From Dolichospermum sp. FACHB-1091 (GTDB lineage: Bacteria > Cyanobacteriota > Cyanobacteriia > Cyanobacteriales > Nostocaceae): 64,000 nt of DNA. Location: positions 124,001-188,000 of the forward strand of contig NZ_JACJSB010000004.1 of the NCBI RefSeq assembly GCF_014697585.1. The letters run 5' to 3'. The notes under the pieces are model-generated. The model had not been told where the DNA came from. It was given only the letters and a program-made list of their open reading frames with translations, and did not search any database. Made by a program: the position numbers and the translations under genes. Position 1 is the stretch's first letter. Each line of letters opens with the position of its first letter. This document shows, piece by piece, positions 60,511 to 64,000 of the stretch.

Positions 60511-62082
60511 TTAAAAATTTAAAATATCTAAAGATGCTTCTATTTCTAATTCTATAATTCTAGCCTGTGTATCTTTATATTCTGCTAATTTTCCCTCTTG
60601 CCAATATAAATCTGCTGCTTTATGAAAATCCTCAATCGCTCCCTGTTTATCTCCTATTTCTAATCGGGCATTTCCTCGGTTATAATAAGCATTAATATAG
60701 TGGTAATTCATTTTAATTACTTGAGTATAATCGCTAATTGCTGCTGCATATTTTCCTAAATCAAAGTGAGCATTGCCTCGATAATAATAAGCGTCAATAT
60801 CATCAGCATTAATTTTAATTGCTTGGGTATAATCTTCAATTGCTCCTTGATAATCTCCTAATTTAACCCGGTTATGTCCCCGGTTTTTATAACTAATACC
60901 ATGATCAGAATCAATAGGAATCACTTGCTTTAATTGATTTTTATCATCTAATAAATAACGAGCAATTTGTCTATCTTTTTGCGTGGTAGCATAATCAGGA
61001 TTCAGCTTAATTGCTTGATTATAATCTTCAATTGCTCCTTGAGTATCACCAATATGAGAACGAACATCACCACGATTTTTATAATTAATTGCAATATGGG
61101 GATTAATTCTAATTGCTTGGCTGTAATCTTCTATAGCTACTTGATAATTACCTATTTGATAATGTGCTAAACCTCTTTTGCTATAAGCTTGCTCATGATT
61201 AATATTAATATTTATTGCTTGACTATAATTAGTAATTCCTGTGTGATAATCTCCTAATTGACAATTAACTAAACCGAGTTTGTAATAAATTTCAGCATGA
61301 TTATAATTAATTTTTAAAGCTATTTTTAAAGCTTGATTATAACTATTAATTGCGGCTGCATAATCCCCATTTTGGAAATATTCATCACCGAGAGTTAAAT
61401 AAAAATTTGTTAAATCAACAGGTGCAGATGGGGATTTAATTAATTGACTTGGAGATAAATTAGATTTATGAGAATTTGCGGAAACTTGAAATTGTTCTAA
61501 ATAGGAAAATAAACCACCACCATATAATAATTGATTAATCCCAAAGGAAATTTTTCCAGTTTTCAATTTAATCATTTGCGTGGGGAGAAATCCAGCTAAT
61601 AAAAGGTGATATGCTGTTTGGGCTTCATTAACTTCTTCTTGAATCAAAATACAGACAATTACTGCATTTTTTTCCACTTCCTCCGCACTCACTGACCATC
61701 TAACTCTATCAATACTACCGTGACGAGATTTGACTTCAACCCCAATTAAAGAGTTAGCGGTGAGGGTAAAATCGCTTTTACCATCACCACCAAAGCGTTT
61801 TTCATAATCTATTTCAGTAATAAAATCGGCTAATCTTTCTTTAACAACTTCTTCTCCTAATTTACCTTTCAGGTTATTAATAAAAACATCACGGACTGGG
61901 GAGGTGCGTTTATATTTTTCCGTCATTAACCAACAAAATTCCCGTAATGTCTTTAATCTATCACCGGAAATAATAGTTAATTCACTATGTTGACCTTCAA
62001 CTTCGCAATGAAGTAGACAACCAGATTTTAACCTGTTGAGAAAGTCAGACTGTAGCGATCGCAGTAGAGTAATCCAGTCCAT
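60511..62082 (-). CDS. PD-(D/E)xK nuclease-like protein fused to TPR repeats
   Basis: A 523-residue protein. The N-terminal ~200 residues resemble a restriction-endonuclease fold: GKLGEEVVKERL (Glu77), FGGDGKSDFTL (Asp104) and IGVEVKSR (Glu116-x-Lys118), an intact D ... ExK. The remaining ~310 residues hold at least seven TPRs (GDYQGAIEDYTQAIKINADD-type). One linker near residues 370-390 is degenerate. TPRs would bind a partner or substrate peptide and the nuclease would act on nucleic acid. A defence or repair role is possible, but no known system matches. Confidence 0.75.
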   Translation of the reverse strand: MDWITLLRSLQSDFLNRLKSGCLLHCEVEGQHSELTIISGDRLKTLREFCWLMTEKYKRTSPVRDVFINNLKGKLGEEVVKERLADFITEIDYEKRFGGDGKSDFTLTANSLIGVEVKSRHGSIDRVRWSVSAEEVEKNAVIVCILIQEEVNEAQTAYHLLLAGFLPTQMIKLKTGKISFGINQLLYGGGLFSYLEQFQVSANSHKSNLSPSQLIKSPSAPVDLTNFYLTLGDEYFQNGDYAAAINSYNQALKIALKINYNHAEIYYKLGLVNCQLGDYHTGITNYSQAINININHEQAYSKRGLAHYQIGNYQVAIEDYSQAIRINPHIAINYKNRGDVRSHIGDTQGAIEDYNQAIKLNPDYATTQKDRQIARYLLDDKNQLKQVIPIDSDHGISYKNRGHNRVKLGDYQGAIEDYTQAIKINADDIDAYYYRGNAHFDLGKYAAAISDYTQVIKMNYHYINAYYNRGNARLEIGDKQGAIEDFHKAADLYWQEGKLAEYKDTQARIIELEIEASLDILNF

Positions 62083-62160
62083 TTTTCATTAACTGATATC
62101 ATATTTTTCAGGGCTGGTAATTGGTATTGGTTTTCCTACCTCTTACCCCCTGACAAATGA

Positions 62161-63621
62161 TTATTGAGGATTTTTTGTTTCTTCCTTGATTTGGCGTAAT
62201 TTTTGGATCAGTTGTTGATTAAACTTAGTAGATCCAGCGGGGCGATTATCGTTATGTGTTGGTGAAGCTACAGGATTAAGAGTATTTACGGATGGAGTCT
62301 GAAGGGCATTTTTAGTATTCTGCAATGCCGATACTTTTTCTGGATTGGGAGTTGCAGAAGGTTGTGTTTGAATTGTAGATACTTTTTCTGGATTGGGAGT
62401 TGCAGAAGGTTGTGTTTGAATTGTAGATACCTTTTCTGGATTGGGAGTTGCGGAAGGTTGTGTTTGAGTTGTAGATACTTTTTCAGGATTGGGAGTTGCA
62501 GAAGGTTGAATCTTAGAACTGACTCCAGAAGCATTGAGATTATTTTGGAACTTGAATTGGAAAGGATAAGAGCTAATCAGTTGCTTATCGGCTTGAGGCG
62601 GATTATTCTTGAAATATGCTCTCACCTTAGATTGTAACTGAGGCGATATACTTGCTTCTTGGAATTTAATATCTAAAACTTTGCCATCTGAATTTAGAAC
62701 TAATGTACCCGAAACTGTACCTTCCATTTCTGGTGTATCGGTAGGGATAGTTTCACGAATTACTCCATTCTCTTTGACATTCGGATATTCTTGTTGAATG
62801 TTCTGCCTGAGAGTGCGATAGGATTGTATTTTAGCCAGTAATTGCTCAGTTCTTTTACTTTTTAATTCAGACTCGTTTGTGACTATTTCTGGTGATTTAC
62901 CTGTAGAATTGCCTGCTAAGGCTATTTTTTGTTGTTCTTGAGGAATTTTAACCGGATTATCTTCTGATTTCACTGCTTGTGTTGGTGAAATTTCTGTTGC
63001 TGTTCTACTACCAATATCATACTGTTCAGAAGATGGATTATTAAGTGGTTCTCCAGGTATTTCATTATTCTGCTTGAGTTCTGGTAGCCTATTAATTGCT
63101 AGGGGTTCGGTTTCTGGAATTCTCTCGCTGAGATTATTGACATCAGGAGACGCTGAGGGTGTATATCTGGCTTCTAATCTAGGCATTTCTCTCTGTGAAT
63201 TGCTGCGAATCAGTCCCAAGATAGATTGTCTGCTAGGTACGGAAGAGAGGTTATAGTTACTTAATGAGCGAGGAATAAGCGGTAATGGCTGACTAGATAA
63301 TTCTGGTTGTGTAGGAGGATAGATAGTTGATAGGCCGCCCAAAGCACCTGGTAATTGCTGCTGTAGTGGTAGTTGGGGTTGCTGTAACGCTATCTGAGAT
63401 GTTTTGGGAGCTTCTGGTAATCGCTTTTGATCAGCACTACTCAATTCCATGAGGGGAACTGCTTTTGATGGGTCAATCTTAGCAGATTCACTAGGGTTAA
63501 CTGGCATTAATGGCACAATTAAGGCAATAGCACCGTGGATACCAAGGGAAGCTATAGCCGCTATTCCTGTTGGTTGGCTTAATATTTCCGGTATGTTTTT
63601 TAAGACAGATACGTAAGACAT
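62161..63621 (-). CDS. TonB-like energy-transducer protein with C-terminal repeats
   Basis: A 486-residue protein. An N-terminal hydrophobic segment (~18-40, GIAAIASLGIHGAIALIVPL) anchors it in the inner membrane. A Pro/Gln/Ser-rich periplasmic stretch follows. A TonB C-terminal-like domain lies at ~270-350 (TVSGTLVLNSDGKVLDIKFQ; YPFQFKF). Then come four 16-residue repeats (SATPNPEKVSTTQTQP-like) and a short basic tail. It probably couples the proton motive force to outer-membrane transport. Having repeats after the TonB domain is unusual. No ExbBD genes are adjacent. Confidence 0.75.
   Translation of the reverse strand: MSYVSVLKNIPEILSQPTGIAAIASLGIHGAIALIVPLMPVNPSESAKIDPSKAVPLMELSSADQKRLPEAPKTSQIALQQPQLPLQQQLPGALGGLSTIYPPTQPELSSQPLPLIPRSLSNYNLSSVPSRQSILGLIRSNSQREMPRLEARYTPSASPDVNNLSERIPETEPLAINRLPELKQNNEIPGEPLNNPSSEQYDIGSRTATEISPTQAVKSEDNPVKIPQEQQKIALAGNSTGKSPEIVTNESELKSKRTEQLLAKIQSYRTLRQNIQQEYPNVKENGVIRETIPTDTPEMEGTVSGTLVLNSDGKVLDIKFQEASISPQLQSKVRAYFKNNPPQADKQLISSYPFQFKFQNNLNASGVSSKIQPSATPNPEKVSTTQTQPSATPNPEKVSTIQTQPSATPNPEKVSTIQTQPSATPNPEKVSALQNTKNALQTPSVNTLNPVASPTHNDNRPAGSTKFNQQLIQKLRQIKEETKNPQ
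62330..62511 (-). repeat. 48-bp in-frame repeats in the TonB-like gene
   Basis: Units begin at 62330, 62378, 62426 and 62474 (48 bp = 16 codons), each reading GATACTTTTTCTGGATTGGG-AGTTGCAGAAGGTTG. They differ at only a few positions, so the expansion is recent and copy number may vary between strains. Confidence 0.92.
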
Positions 63622-64000
63622 AGTGTTATCGTTTATTCAGATCGGTTAAAGTTGAATAGAACTTTTATCAGCAAAGAATTCAGGATTCATCTCCATGATA
63701 TACTCTGAAGTATCAATAATGAGGTTAATATACCACAGTCTGATCAACTTGAGAATTGTCCATGGAGAACAGCTATAATAACGCTCAAGCCGAACTCGAT
63801 TAACTCTTGAATTTATCTCTTGTGAATTATTATGAATTATTTTTTATCTTTTAGACTAGTCGGCTATTTTCCATATCACCCTGCCCTTGTATATAGTAAC
63901 TTCTTCAGAGAAGAATTTCAACAGGAAAAATAATGATCTTTTAATTGTCTATTTTCATCATTCCCTGCTTCTTAAGTGTAAAAGATAACTTTTGTTTTCA
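63622..64000. other. Terminal intergenic stretch
   Basis: About 380 bp, AT-rich, with no convincing gene on either strand. It probably holds the promoter of the TonB-like gene. Confidence 0.5.

Noticed and set aside
1-64000. tRNA, rRNA and other structured RNA genes
   Set aside because: No cloverleaf, rRNA core or known riboswitch pattern was recognised by eye; a covariance-model scan would be needed to exclude small RNAs.

Overview
The window looks like a chromosomal segment from a filamentous, heterocyst-forming cyanobacterium (Nostocales; Anabaena/Dolichospermum-like). The base composition is AT-rich. The HIP1 octamer GCGATCGC recurs throughout, dispersed GTAGGTTGGGTT-type hairpins are frequent, and the set of nitrogen-fixation-related genes at 6-15 kb is typical of this group. 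I see no rRNA, tRNA or CRISPR array.

Region by region. 1-4.3 kb: the 3' end of an unidentified gene, then a minus-strand block with a SAM methyltransferase, a luciferase-like flavin monooxygenase with two unknown small partners, and three small genes, one of which is a standalone copy of the N-terminal module of cyanobacterial CHAT proteins. 5.1-6.1 kb: cysK. 6.3-14.7 kb: a heterocyst/nitrogen-fixation island, with coxB-coxA-coxC followed in the same direction by a helical-repeat protein, a cysteine-dioxygenase-like cupin and a nitrogenase-associated ArsC/Spx-like protein. Upstream lie the nif-type ferredoxin fdxB and the divergent regulator cnfR/patB. Together they would lower oxygen in the heterocyst, supply electrons and switch on nif genes. 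14.8-21.9 kb: a sucrase/ferredoxin-like protein, a ROK sugar kinase, a cNMP-C39-ABC exporter with a parvulin partner, and a DUF92 (phytyl-phosphate kinase-type) membrane protein. 22.3-27.0 kb: acetyltransferase, DegT aminotransferase and a large GT41-like glycosyltransferase (amino-sugar glycosylation). 27.5-33.5 kb: a TPR protein with a decayed tandem copy, a GH13 glycosidase, and smc carrying an in-frame minisatellite.

33.6-54 kb is an accessory region. About ten toxin-antitoxin modules, most with damaged toxins, are interleaved with copies of a ~155-bp repeat whose right end lies just before module after module. The same 415-bp segment occurs twice, 12.2 kb apart. Lodged between the two halves of this region is a six-gene minus-strand operon (39.8-46.8 kb): an epimerase-aminotransferase fusion, a second epimerase, a DUF1349 protein, an EamA transporter, a methyltransferase and a Nudix-like protein. 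I do not recognise it and regard it as a candidate undescribed nucleotide-sugar or small-molecule pathway. 49-58.5 kb: a type I restriction-modification locus (hsdM-hsdS ... hsdR, M48-type peptidase) split by a Uma2 gene, a TA remnant and a compound minisatellite.

58.5-64 kb: a second copy of a 144-bp MITE, a PRC-barrel protein, a minisatellite, a fused PD-(D/E)xK nuclease-TPR protein and a TonB-like protein. The dominant theme is repeat-driven rearrangement around defence and toxin-antitoxin genes, next to a conserved heterocyst metabolism island.
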